64,000 nucleotides of DNA from Elmis aenea. Taxonomy: Eukaryota; Arthropoda; Insecta; Coleoptera; Elmidae. Below are positions 11,112 through 22,916 of the stretch, one piece after another. Within the stretch, counting starts at the first letter, position 1; every line of letters starts with the position of its first letter. The notes below the pieces were generated by a model. The model searched no databases. It was given only the letters and a program-made list of their open reading frames with translations, and was not told the origin of the DNA. The DNA is taken from the NCBI GenBank assembly GCA_947652605.1, contig OX393579.1:3162001-3226000 (forward strand), in the 5' to 3' direction. The position numbers and the translations under genes are program-made.

Positions 11112-13076
11112 TTTCAGACAATTTTCAGTAGGTATCTATATTGTCCAGTAATATTTTGTAAAAACCCTTACAAGTTTATCATTGGAAGTTTCTGTACAAA
11201 GTTAATAATCGGCTAAGCGTTCTTGGACAAAATTTCGTTGTCAATTTTATCTTAACTTCGTGTTAATTTAAAACTTTTTGGCTTTTAGCAATTTAGAAAA
11301 ATTTCTGGCTTGTTATTTTGGAAAAGAATAACACCAAAAATAAGAAGAATTGTATATGACAAAAAAAACCAGACACATTTTATCGGTATGAATAGCAAAA
11401 CATTTCTAAATTAAACACATTTGCCCATCTGATAATTCCGGCAATTTATCTAGGTTTTTCATGAAAATGTTTTAATTAATAGAAATTTTAAATCTAAAAA
11501 TCATTTATTAGGCAACAATTGAAGAGTGGTACAATTTGGGTAACCTTTTCTATGCTTGAAAATCATCCTTTGAAGTTTTTCCATAATTATGACGGTTCTG
11601 TGTACAAATTTCGATAAATTTAAAAAACTTTTAATATTTTATCAGGCAATACTGATAAGTACGATTTGGGCAACCTTATGTACCTAAACCCAAAAATTAT
11701 CTTTTAAATTTTAGCTGTATAATTATGACACATACTGTATACATTTCATTCTTTGAGCGAAATTCAAAATTCTCATAAAACTTGTTGATATCTTCCTCTT
11801 CTAAGCTCATGTTATATATTGCCTTGACTAATTTAATTTAACCCGAAGCGAATCGTTATAGCTTTTCTGCAGTACTTAGCGATGTTTTAAAGCCCATTCT
11901 TAAGTTTTTTAACTATCTACGCGAGAACATTGTGACCTCATAGTTTTCGTTTCTTAGAAACTCTTTTAAAACATATTAAAACTACCGAAATAACCTGTTA
12001 ATTAGCATAAAATACATAAAAACAGGTAGAGTGTAAAATAAATTGATCACAAGATATTTCATCGTAAAAAGTAAGCCACCGAATTACAAATAATATAAAT
12101 TCACTTGTACAAGACAGGAATTCGGAATTTTCTCATCAATATATCGTAACGTTTAATAGCCGTTCTTCCCCTTAACGTTTTGACATAACATTAAACAGCA
12201 AGCGTTGCCATATATACATACACAAACGAACCTCCTACATTTCACAATTGTTTTTATGTTACTGATGTTCTACTGTGTTCGTTTCGCGTCAGTCAAATAA
12301 ATACGGAACGGAGATGCGAGATTACGGATGGACTTCGACCGTTCAACGCAACCGTTTCATCTTTTATACCGGTAGCTGGACATTATATGGATTTTTAACT
12401 CGCCAGTTAAATTACAGATGGCCAAAACTAATTTAAATTATATCCACGGGAGAATTTTTATAGGCAAAATTAATATGGTATTTACATAATTTATAAGGCG
12501 GCCTGGGTAATTCTGTAAACACAAAATTCCAAATTTAGACTTTGTATTTTATGTGATAAAATTATCATACAGTGGGAGATAAAAATATGGATGTAAGCGG
12601 TATCGGTTAAAGTTTTATTGGAAACATAAATTACGTTAGTTTGGCCTGTGTTGAAATAACAAAATTGTTTAGGTAGCCGGACGTAAGAAGTTTTATTTTT
12701 GTACAAACTTTGATGTGAAATAAATATTTCTTGTTATAACGTTATTATTTTTATTTTCAAGTCTACTGATTTTACTGATTTGCCATTTAAGATATAAAAA
12801 AGGGTTGTAATTGTTCAAAACAAATTTTAAAATTTGTCTTATGGTAGATCAATAAAATTATTATTAACAAGAGTATGCAAATAAACATAGGCCTGTTTTT
12901 GAAAATTGTTTTTAACATAAAAATGTTCGAAGGATCCAAGTTTTTCAATGAATCTGATTGCCGTATCTATAAACTAAATAAATAAATAAAGTTCTCAATA
13001 AAGTAGAGTCCATTTTGGTTTGTTTATGTTTAAATTAAGAAATTAATAATCTAGGTTTTGGCCAAAATTTCTTTGG
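11112..13076. other. Non-coding; GC-richer patch 12160-12420
   Basis: No gene was seen. Positions 12160-12420 are non-repetitive and richer in CG than the surroundings, and could be regulatory (inference). The 71-codon frame at 12491-12706 on the minus strand has no recognisable domain. Confidence 0.4.
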
Positions 13077-13343
13077 CAATTAAACTTTAAATGACGTGTA
13101 TAGAATTAAATAATGTCCAGGTACTGATTTTATTATTCTTTGCCCACTAGTTTTTTTTTTTTACTCTTAATAAATTTTACCTGACCCTCTTACCATAGTG
13201 GATATATATTTTTTGACAATTAAACCTTAAATGACGAGTATAGAATCAAATAATGTCCAGGTGCTGATTTTATTATTCTCTGTCCACTAGTTTTTTTTAA
13301 CCCTTAATAAATTTTATTTGACCCTCGTACCATAGTGGATATA
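13077..13343. repeat. Tandem duplication, two units of about 140 bp
   Basis: Two neighbouring units share AATGTCCAGGT(A/G)CTGATTTTATTATTCT, CCACTAGTTTTTTTT and ACCATAGTGGATATATA with a spacing of about 140 bp. The MITE at 13344 was inserted at the TATATA that ends the second unit, and the sequence right of that MITE resumes TACATATATTTTTT, as after the first unit. Confidence 0.75.
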
Positions 13344-13974
13344 TACAGGGTGTGTATAAATTGGCGGAAGCGCTACACGTGACGATGTTCTTCGTAAAAT
13401 TCTAAGTCGAAAATCTTGATACAAAAATGTTGTATCATGCTTCCTATGGCCTCAGGAACCATTTAAAGAAAAAAAAATTGGCAACATTGCATACATTGAT
13501 TTGCGTTTGGACATTTTTTTATCATCAATTTTTACTTAGGTATTTACAATTTTTGTTCGAACTGAAAGCCTTCAGTTCGTAAACATAGCTGCAAACTTTT
13601 GGGTATCGTAAAACACAAACTAGAAATAATTACGAGAAAAACAGAGATGACAGCTAATGACAATGTTGCCATATGTATTATTTTCATTCAAATCAGTGAT
13701 GTTATGTACATTTTCAACACCAATTTTTGAAAGGAAGAACACAATATCTAGGAAAAAATACTATTCGAAATTTATTTTTATTCCAAATTGCAGCTTTTTC
13801 ATTTGCAAGTATTAAATAATAACGCTTATTAAAGGACCAAATGTCAAAACATTGAGGACCTTTTGCAGACACAGCAAGCATGGTACAACATTTTCGTATT
13901 AAGATTTTCGACTTGGAATTTTACGAAGAACATCGCCCCATGTAGCGCTTCCGCCAATTTTTACACACCCTGTA
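13344..13974. mobile_element. MITE, TACAGGGTGTGTATAAATTGG family, copy 1
   Basis: It begins TACAGGGTGTGTATAAATTG and ends with the reverse complement, CACACCCTGTA. The inverted arms continue through GGCGGAAGCGCTACACGTG and TTCTTCGTAAAATTCTAAGTCGAAAATCTT, roughly 90 bp each. It lies in inverted orientation to copy 2 at 15973-16409. Relative to that copy it carries about 190 extra internal bases around 13545-13735, which contain a small GAACTGAAAGCCTTCAGTTCG hairpin. There is no transposase. Confidence 0.85.
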
Positions 13975-15653
13975 TACATATATTTTTTAAATGTTTTGGA
14001 ATTACTATGTATACAGCTTGATTATCGTACAATTTTGAAAATTTCTGAAGTTTTTGAAAATTTTGAAAATCTTTAAAGTTTTTGAATTTTTTTAACTAGA
14101 TCTGGAAATATAAACCACAGTAAACCTTCTAGCTCTAGATCCTTGCAATTCTAGATTTCGAAAAATTTGTGTTTGTTACTTTATCATCTTTAAAATAGAT
14201 TAAAAATCCTAGTAAATAATCAAGTGGTCCTTGATGTGAATAAAAAAAGAAGTATGGAGGGCGTTTAACAAATTACCGCTGTTAATATGCGGCTAAATTT
14301 AATTCATTAGAGGCGACCAAACGGACGTATGTAATACGATAGGCTTACAGCAACTTAAAATATTGTGTAGACGGCTAATCTGAAATTGTAAGATGGAGAT
14401 AGGGCCATATTATTAATTTAGTGAATTTGGTGGCTGCACGGTGGCAGCCTTTTCGCTCCGGGACGATCACTCTCCGCTCGTTCCGATCGTATCAGCAATA
14501 TTAGATTTGAGTGTTGTCGTAAAATTGTATATTTGATAACGGAGAGGCCAGGTCCTTCTGCAGTTGACCAAACACGTGCTGCTCTTGAACGTTCATTTTC
14601 AGCCGAATCCTTCTCCGTTCTCACTAAGTTAGTTGTCTGTTATTTAAAAGTTATGATTATTCGTTAATAGTTTTATGCTATTAAGAATTTTGTGTCGCAT
14701 ATATTTGCTTTTAAAATTTTAAAATTAATTTCCCGAGATGCTTTAATTAATTTGCCTCCGTGATTATTAAACATTCTTAAATTATTAACGCGGTTAATTG
14801 GTTTTGAAAAACAAATGCGGCGTGATTTAAAACGGTAGGCCGTGGACGGAAGTAGGTATGTCCTGGCTTCGTTCAAAAAAATGGGTCGTATATACCTTTA
14901 TAGCATGTAATTATACATGAAAAACTCCAAAGACCCTGTTCAGTTTTGTTTTATTTTGTAATTTGCGATACTGATTAAGTAAAACAAAACGAAACAGAAC
15001 AGCTGAAAGCTAAAATTAACGTAAATATTAAAACAATCGCAGTGGCAAAACGAATAAGTTAATTATGATATCAAATCTGTTTCGTTATTGTTAAAGTTGG
15101 TACACGTTTCGCTGTGTACAGCTTTATCTAGACTTACTTAAGTTTCATACTGATTTGTTTCCGATAGCTAAGATGTCTTATTTTATTTCTTTAAGTAATT
15201 GCGATTATGCTTATAGTTGATTGTGAAGTATTTCGTGATTAATTCACTTCATTACTTTATTAATCTATATTAATGCAAAATTTATGGATGATATTAAAAT
15301 GAAAGTATAAATTACAACAGAAATTGTATGGCATAGATTGTACTGTAAAATTATCTACCTATATGAAGACTAAGTTGAATTTATTGGGGAAAAAATCGAA
15401 CCTGTATTATTTAGTTCTTAACCTGTTACTTGGGTAAGTTGTAATTATCAGTCATGTTGGTTAGAACGTAGTTGCTTCATATTTAATATGCTCTTATGTA
15501 GGAACTTTCATTTTGTTTTTTTAAACACCTATGGTGTTTGAGTTATTAATACTGGTCTAATACAATTTTTTTCTAAATAATTAACAAATAGAGTCCGTCC
15601 ATTGATGTCTTCTAGATTGTTCTGACTATATTGTATGCACTCTCACTCGCGCA
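13975..15653. other. Non-coding; GC-richer island 14230-14640
   Basis: No gene was recognised. Positions 14230-14640 are single-copy and CpG-containing. The open frame there (14418-14624, minus) has no recognisable domain. A possible enhancer or untranslated exon is only a guess. Confidence 0.35.
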
Positions 15654-15725
15654 CTATGTTCTGCTTTTTACACAAAACACACTACACGAGTTCAAAGAGT
15701 TGAAGAGCTTCTGCATTCTCATGAT

Positions 15726-16650
15726 GGTGGAGTCTGGCTTCGTGTTTATCGGCAAACCTTTTAATTTCTTCCTTAACCATTGGTATGGTATACCAGGATC
15801 TCGATGAAGATCACTGTTGCGGACGTACCATGGAGCGTTTACCATATTTCGTAGCACTTTGTTTTGGAAAGTCTGGACAGATGTAACATTGCTGTCTTTG
15901 GTGCAACCCCAAAGTTGAATACCGTAAAGCCACACCGGTTTCAGGACCTGTTTTTATATTAGGATCTTATTATACAGGGTGTGTATAAATTGGCGGAAGC
16001 GCTACACGTGGCGATGTTCTTCGTAAAATTCTAAGTCGAAAATCTTATTACAAAAATGTTGTACCATGCTTGCTGTGTCTGCAAGAGGTCCTCAAAGTTT
16101 TGACATTCGGTCCTTTAATAAGCGTTATTATTAAATATTTTTAAATGAAAAAGTTGCGATTTGGAATAACATTAAATTTCGAATAATATTTTTTCCTAGA
16201 TATTGTGTTTTTCCTTTCAAAAATTGCTGATAAAAAAATGTCCAAACGACAATCAATGGATGCAATGTTGCCAAATTTTTGTTTCTTTAAATGGTTCCTG
16301 AGGCCATAGGAGGTATGGTACAACATTTTTGTATTAAGATTTTCGACTTAAAATTTTACGAAGAATATCGTCACGTGTAGCGCTTCCGCCAATTTATACA
16401 CACCCTGTATAATAAGATCCTAATATAAAAACAGGTCCTGAAACCGGTGTGGCTTTACGGTATTCAACTTTGGGGTTGCACCAAAGACAGCAATGTTACA
16501 TCTATCCAGACTTTCCAAAACAAAGTGCTACGAAATATGGTAAACGCTCCATGGTACGTCCGCAACAGTGATCTTCATCGAGATCCTGGTATACCATACC
16601 AATGGTTAAGGAAGAAATTAAAAGGTTTGCCGATAAACACGAAGCCAGTA
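15726..16650. repeat. 925-bp palindrome of LINE sequence centred on a MITE
   Basis: The LINE coding segment at about 15730-15970 is repeated as its reverse complement at 16413-16650, with only a few differences (SVQTF versus SIQTF). The junctions with the MITE are also mirror images: AGGATCTTATTATA then CAGGGTG on the left, CACCCTG then TATAATAAGATCCT on the right. A simple transposon insertion would give a direct flank duplication. Here the flanks are inverted for about 240 bp, so a template switch or fold-back repair event is needed. Confidence 0.88.
15973..16409. mobile_element. MITE, TACAGGGTGTGTATAAATTGG family, copy 2
   Basis: It has the same terminal inverted repeats as the element at 13344-13974 (TACAGGGTGTGTATAAATTG at both ends, continuing into GGCGGAAGCGCTACACGTG) and the same interior in opposite orientation, but is shorter at 437 bp. 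It sits exactly at the centre of a palindrome of LINE sequence. It has no coding capacity; the 61-codon minus frame inside is chance. Confidence 0.88.
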
Positions 16651-17225
16651 TAATGATAATTTGGAATATCTTCCAAGAAGCCAGAAGTACTGTCTGTATT
16701 TTAGATTAAGTTTGTTTTTTTTAACATGATTTTTCCATCGCAATTTTGCGTCAAGGGTCATGCCAAGATATTTCGCTTGATTTTCGTATGGTTTTATAGT
16801 CCCATTTATATTAAGTAGCAGAGTGGATCGGTTATCCTTTTATTTGTAAAATTGACATGGATGGACTTAAACTCGTTAAGCTTAATTTTCCATAGTTTGG
16901 TCCAGTTGAGCATTGCGTTACTGGCTGTTTGCAACTCTCTAGTGGTTGTTTTCTGATCTTTGCCTACTGCAAGTAGTAGTGTCGTCTGCAAATGTGGCTA
17001 CAGTAACTTCTTCTAGTACTGGTATATCACTAGTGTATAACAGATGAAGGACAGGACCAAGGACGCTACCCTGTGGTACGCCTGCTTTTATCTCCTTTAA
17101 GTCGGAATATTCATCTTCGTTTTATTCTGTAGAGTCTGTCAGAGATGTATGATGTGATGTCTACGTATTGCTTAGGAAGCGTTTTGTTAATTTTATGTAT
17201 CAGTCCTTTGTGCCATACTTCATCA

Positions 17226-18164
17226 ATTTAATATTTAAAGGACAGTTTAAATTATGTTTTGTTCGTCGGTGGTAAACTTTCCGTACATCTTAAAAATCGA
17301 GATAATTATGAACAAAAATTATGCGTTCCCCTTGAAGCGATAAATTCGCCATAAAACTTAACCAGACAAAGTCCGCAATAAAACCGCAATTAAATTAACG
17401 AAAACCAGATTAATTACTCCACAAAATTACACATGTTTTATCAACATTCAGGTGAAACTACACATCACGTATTAGCGCAAAAGTCGCCATGAATTCGATT
17501 AAAATTAATGTCCGTAATAAACTTTTATATATTTACATTATTTTTAATTATGATACTTTGTACCCCTCACTTAATACACAATAAATTAAGCGCGCTTGAT
17601 GTGTGTGTTATTATAAACTGGAATTTCAGTTAATTGTCGCGTTGCAGGAAACATCTGCTAAATAACTGACCGACGAGTAGTCGATTATACGTACAAACTA
17701 CGAAGGTACTAAAGAAATGTGTGCAATTCCGGCATATTTTCATAAATTCCCCATGATACTCTTAGAAAAAATGCCTATCACAGTTATGGCGACCCATTTT
17801 AACTGAACAGGGCTTCTTTAAGTATTGTTCTTTAACTTTATTCACTTGGCCGGGTGCACGATCCATACCAACTAACAGGCCGATGCGAACAAAAAAATAA
17901 CTGAAAAAAACGACTAGTTTAAAACAAGTGATACTATTTATGTTTTAGCCGTTAACATGTAGTTCTGTCTTTGTTCGCATTTAAAATATAAGTGGTCACA
18001 AAGTAATGGATTGGAAATCTTGACTAAGTCTCATTATTGTAAGATAATTTGATACAATAAAATGTACCCAATATGTTTTTAATTCAGCGATTTTAAATGT
18101 TCAACGCTTGTTGCATTGTGGGGCGTTTGAAATATTCTTTAACCCAATATTTTTCATTTTATGA
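17226..18164. other. Non-coding; GC-richer patch 17340-17900
   Basis: No gene or defined repeat was seen. Positions 17340-17900 are non-repetitive and more CG-containing than the flanks. Confidence 0.35.
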
Positions 18165-18535
18165 TTACGTTATTATTTGATAAATGCTTGAATTATTTGA
18201 GTGTTTCGTTTATGTAATATATCTATCTCTAATCTATTCCCTGTCTACCCATAGGGTGTAGGTTTTTTCCATACATCCAAAATTATTTCTTTATAATATT
18301 TTTCCAGTCCTTTCTAATGCCCAAGTGTTGAAAGCTGCTAGCTTGTTCTATTAGTTCTCCAACCACTCTAATTTGTATTTCATCTTTTTCGTTCGATATT
18401 ACCATGATTTTAGTTTTATTTTTGTTCATTTACTGTTAATATTTGGTTCCAGATATTTAAGTTGTCTTCTAGGTCCCTTTGACTTCCTGCTATGATAGCT
18501 ATATCATCTGTAATATAATTAACTTCAATTAAGAA
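18165..18535 (-). pseudogene. LINE RT fragment
   Basis: From 18530 downward, the minus strand gives DDIAIIAGSQRDLEDNLNIWN, then after a frameshift INKNKTKIMVISNEKDEIQI and GELIEQASSFQHLG. This is the catalytic ADD box and the following conserved palm and thumb stretch of LINE reverse transcriptase. The left border motif TTTGATAAATGCTTGAATTA recurs beside the LINE pieces at 19651 and 27688, so it is probably the 3' end of this family. Confidence 0.82.
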
Positions 18536-19263
18536 AACATCTTCAATTGAACTTATTTGTATAAGTTTTTTTAATGTTCCTAATAAAATTCATGTCTTAC
18601 TTTTTATTTGTTTTAAAATATTTACACGAAATTCGTCACTTTTCAGAAAAAAAAATTACTTATTTCACACAACCTAAAAGTATTTAGCAAATATTTGAAA
18701 CGACATCATTGCCAGAAAAAAAAAACAAAGGCCTCTAGAAAAATATTTGGAACGACTCTTGTTCCTCCATCTTTCATTTAAGGGTTACTTTTTTTCATAT
18801 ATCCTGTACTAACTTTTATAACCAAAATAAACTAACTTGAAATTTATTGGCACCACCACGGTGTAATGTATATTTAACGAAACATTATCGTTGTCGAGGT
18901 GAAATACAACTCGAGCACTTTAATAATTTAATTCCTTTTAAAGGTGTTGATTTTAAATCCTCCATGCAATACTATATTCGAGCTGACAGCGTGAATAATC
19001 CGAGATAAGATTTATTACTCATTAAGGATATTTTTTAAATTGAAAAGTGATGTGATGTAATATTATATTTCATACGGCTTAGTCGCACGTGTTGTACGAA
19101 TAATGTGATATTGAATAACGCATCTACACAATCTTTATTCAGTTGTCTTTTCAAAAACAAATAGTATCGCTTTCCATTAAAAAAAAAAAGCGATTCCAAA
19201 ATTTCACCGTAAATAATCATTTTGGAATTATCTACAGCCGAAAAACAAATCCGTAATTTATTT

Positions 19264-19640
19264 ATTCGTCCATCAATAATAATAATAATAATAATCTTTA
19301 TTTGTTCTGAATATCCCAAAAAAGGTGTAGAACTTGTCTTACGTACATTACAATAATATACATACTAGTTAATAAAAAGAAAAAACACAGCAAAATTATA
19401 TTTAAATATAACATTTTATAAAGTCAGCATCATTTAAATATTCGCTTACTCCATACTAAGCTTTAGAAATAAGAACTTTTCTTAATTTCTTCTTCAATTC
19501 GCGGGTGGGAAGATTTATTATACTCTCAGGTGATGTGTTAAATTTATTATATATAGCAATAATTGTAGAGGCAACATTTTTTTGAAGATAGGTATATTTG
19601 AAGCAATATGTCTGTTATATTACTCCCTGAACTGTATGTA
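19264..19640 (-). mobile_element. CR1/Jockey-like LINE 3' end with AAT tail
   Basis: Minus-strand reading at 19440-19580 gives IAIYNKFNTSPESIINLP and KKKLRKVLISKA, a stop, then YGVSEYLNDADF. This pattern of FN-LP, F-K-L-K and Y(Y)-EYL is the C-terminus of CR1/Jockey-type ORF2. It is followed by an untranslated part with AATAAAG and a simple-repeat tail (ATT)7, read minus, at 19295-19275. The insertion is 5'-truncated, as is usual for target-primed reverse transcription. Confidence 0.72.
19275..19295. repeat. (AAT)7 microsatellite, LINE tail
   Basis: Seven exact AAT units occur at 19275-19295. Their position directly after the AATAAAG-containing 3' end of the minus-strand LINE suggests they are its tail rather than an independent microsatellite. 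Confidence 0.9.
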
Positions 19641-19809
19641 AAAATGTTATTATTTGATAAATGTTTAAATTATTCAAGTGATTTATTATAATGGAATATA
19701 AATACGTTTAGATAAAAAGCTCTAATCTATGATCTATGATGATCTCAATATGGAAAATAAAATTAAACAAATTTGTAGGTAGGTACCTATAGTAACAAAG
19801 TTGATCATC

Positions 19810-20058
19810 CAGTGCCGGATTTCTGTATAGGCTGAGTAGGCCCGGGCCTAGAGCCCCGCGTTCTCAGGGGGTCCCATAAGGCCCTGATAGGTCGATATTT
19901 TGGATATAACTCGACATTTTCTAGATATTATGAGGGCGAGAACCTTTTTTTTGAGCTTACCAGTTTGGTAACGTTTTTTTTTTTTTGTTCAACACCTTGC
20001 ATCAGGGGCCCATTCTGCCTTTGGGCCTAGGGCTCATAGCAACCTTAATCCGGCACTG
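19810..20058. mobile_element. hAT-like MITE, CAGTGCCGGATT ends
   Basis: The element starts CAGTGCCGGATT and ends AATCCGGCACTG. It is flanked by TGATCATC (19802-19809) and TGGTCATC (20059-20066), an 8-bp target duplication with one mismatch. CAGTG ends plus an 8-bp duplication are hallmarks of hAT transposons. The interior (GGCCCGGGCCTAG, GGGGCCC) is GC-rich. It is 249 bp long with no transposase, so it was mobilised in trans. The related copy at 47862-48234 has a perfect 8-bp duplication. Confidence 0.88.
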
Positions 20059-21239
20059 TGGTCATCTAACGCAATAGATTATTGTCATTCTGTATAAATT
20101 TTTATTGCTAAAATCATGATAATTGTACAAATGTTACTTATTTTTAAAATAGCTCAATAATCATTATCGTTTTTTTAAACATTTTGTTTACTAAACTATG
20201 CGAAAAGTCTTTTATAATTAAACGGAAGTTTAACAATGCAAAGAGTATTTAAACATTTAATAAACAAATGTAACGAAATTTGTATAAGGAAATATCATGC
20301 TAAATTTATTAGTTGAAACAAATGAAAATCTCGACTGCAGTAGATAAACCACCCTGTATATAACAACATAAAACAATCGCTAACAAGTAGTTTAAATTCC
20401 AGGAATTCTAAATTCCCAAACAGTTTAAAATGTTTTGAACACGAAACAAAATCTATTGCTCGCCTCGGCCTATATGTTAAGGGACACAAAAAATCCAACA
20501 AAAAAATGTCAACCTGTGCCAGGTAACTCTCACGATTCGAATTCTAGGTCCAGTGACTTATGGGGATTGTTTCTGAAAACAATTGCATACTAAACTTATT
20601 TACTCAGCAGAACAATGCTTTTATACCCGACAACGGACGCTGGAATAAACTAATTGCCGGCCGTACGAAATATACAAATGCGACACGGATTGAACCTTTG
20701 ATTTTAAAATTTAAATCTGTGTGTTTTAAAGCGTGATGACCGCTTGTTAGGCGACGACAGAATGTTTACCTAGTTACACGGGTTCAGATAAGATAAACTG
20801 TGTTTTATAAGGCGTTTTTTTTTCAGTGCCTGTTAATGAAATTGGATTTATAACTAAATTAGCTGTTTTAAACGAAATAGTTTGTACATTTAAAATATTA
20901 ACATTCAGAACATCTATTGACTGTAATTATACAAGGTGTCCACCTAGTCCTTCATAACCCATTATTTATTAACCGTTATAAAACTAAACTTATAATATAA
21001 AAGTTGTTTTTGATCATTTAAAGCACAACCTAAAATTTCCTTAAACTGTATTTTCGCGCACCAAAAAGTACCTTTGTTACTTTAAATAAAAAACCATGTA
21101 CATTTTTGGGTTTTTAGTTTACAAAATAAATTACTTTTTAAATATTTTTGAGGTATATTAGTACCTAAAATCTACTGACTTGCAATTAATCACTTTTTTT
21201 TTTTCGAGAATATTGACGAGTGCAGAACACTACATTCTT
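20059..21239. other. Non-coding, MITE scraps
   Basis: No gene was seen. ACCACCCTGTATAT near 20350 and ACAAGGTGTCCACC near 20934 look like isolated ends of the CACCCTGTA-type elements. Positions 20520-20800 are single-copy and somewhat GC-richer. Confidence 0.4.
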
Positions 21240-21785
21240 CTTCTTAATCGGGTCCTGTTGTACCTTCCGGTGTGTTTTCGTAGTTTTTGATTATGTCTCT
21301 TCATCCTCCTCTATCATTGGCCAACTGTGGCAAATCTCTCCAGCTGACTTCTTTTTCTTCTAGTCTATGTCTCAATTCATTTCCCCGTTTTGTTCCCGGT
21401 AGATCAGACCCGTATCTGTTACCATCATCACATGGGTCTCTTCAGAAGATTTTACTAAGGAAAAGATCGATTATTGAGACGGTTTTCGACTCTTTGAAAA
21501 ACGGTACCTTCTCCCTCTATCCAAATTCCCAGATATTTATCTATACTCTTGTTCTATTTTTTCCTGGATCAGTTATATGTTAAGTTGCTTTTGTTCTTTA
21601 GCTATCAATCATCATAACCTTTGTTTTGTTCGTGTTAATCTTTAAGTTCCTTTTCTTTAATTCGTCTTCCCACACCAATAAGTTTTCTTGTAGGGCGTTT
21701 TCTGTTGGAGCACAAACCATCATATCATCAGCAAAGGCATTAAATACACGCTTTAATTTCTTTTGAGATCTCCTTCTTCAAGCAT
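21240..21785 (-). pseudogene. LINE C-terminal and RT fragments
   Basis: Minus-strand reading near 21290-21370 gives LEEKEVSWRDLPQLANDRGG, matching LEEKGVGWRDVPQLANDRQE of the LINE at 7770-8120. The right part (21600-21750) encodes degenerate RT residues around the ADDM(M)V box and the LKINTNKTKVM-type stretch. The left border TTCTTAATCGGGTCCTGTTG is the shared 3' terminus of this family. A 98-codon plus-strand frame at 21287-21583 is antisense to this and is not a gene. Confidence 0.78.
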
Positions 21786-22916
21786 TTATTATTGGCATGA
21801 TAAAACATTTTTTGAGTTTTATTTCTTTATAAGTTCCATAATAATTAACAGTAAAATCTATTAACTAAAGCTTATAATCGCGACTACAATGATTTATACA
21901 AAAAAATAATACTAATTAGCATTAATTATTAGATTATCTTTCTATTCCTCACCTTCGCTTTCAAGACCTGTTAATAAGAGTAATTTATTTGGCTTAACAC
22001 TATATCTAGATTTTGCAGTTAGAATTTTACATGTTAACGTCTTATTTAAGAAATTTTAAAGTTAAATTTCACAAAAATATGTACGTTGCATCTAAGTGAA
22101 CACTGAATTTATTACATGAGATTGTTCATATTATTAAAAAAAAAAGTCGTTGTAACGGAAGCGTTTCCTTGGAAAATTCTGTTTCATATTAATTAACCAC
22201 ATAGCAACTGTAAGACGATTGCAAACCATTGTTACTGTTTTATCAAGCTGCATAATATGTTAAAACCTGAACGAATTAATATCTGTCGCATAACTTAAGA
22301 GATGTAGTTTAAAACAGTCATTATCTTCTGAATATGTATGATAATATGCGCAGAAAAGATTCTTCTGAGCTGTGCTAGAACAATGAACGACATCAGAATT
22401 TGTTTTCAAAGTTCAACCGAGTTTAATTTTAATGTCTAAAGTGTAAATTTTCGTTTGGGCAACTTTGTGTATTATCCATATATGCAATCTAAATTAAATT
22501 AATATTAAAATGTTCATGACGGTTGCGTGTGCACCTCGATAAATCAATTTTTTAATATTAACAAGAGTGGCAAAGATAACAAATTTAATCTGCATATTAA
22601 AAAATATGTTATTTTATTGTAGATTGTTGAAAAAGATTCATACATATAAGAAATCATTTTCGCATGTTAAAGCTGAAAATTGTGCCCATCATGCAACTGC
22701 ACTTGTTAATTATAAGTAGGCTAATTATGGATCCTGTGTTAATTTGGCCATGTCGCTCGTTAGTAAATGGATAAGCTGTGTTAATTTTAAAACTTACTCG
22801 GCTCACGCAAGATTTAATATAATAGCATAATATTTTGGTGATTAGTTATCACAAAAAAACATTACTTTTTAATTGTTTTAAAAAATTATAAAAATATTTA
22901 CAATTAAATTAATTAA

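Larger units (their letters stand above)
15654..17225 (-). pseudogene. Jockey-like LINE ORF2 remnant, rearranged
   Basis: On the minus strand the order from 17225 downward is: thumb and palm residues of reverse transcriptase (FADDTTLLAVGKDQKTT, KYLGMTLDAKLRWKNH); then LKYRQYFWLLGRYSKLSLY; then an inverted piece (16413-16653); then a MITE (15973-16409); then KQVLKPVWLYGIQLWGCTKDSN, NMVNAPWYVRNSDLHRDPGIPY and the C-terminus. WLYGIQLWG and APWYVRN are diagnostic of Jockey-clade ORF2 ends. Part of the coding sequence is therefore present twice, head to head, around the MITE. Stops and frameshifts show that it is dead. Confidence 0.88.
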
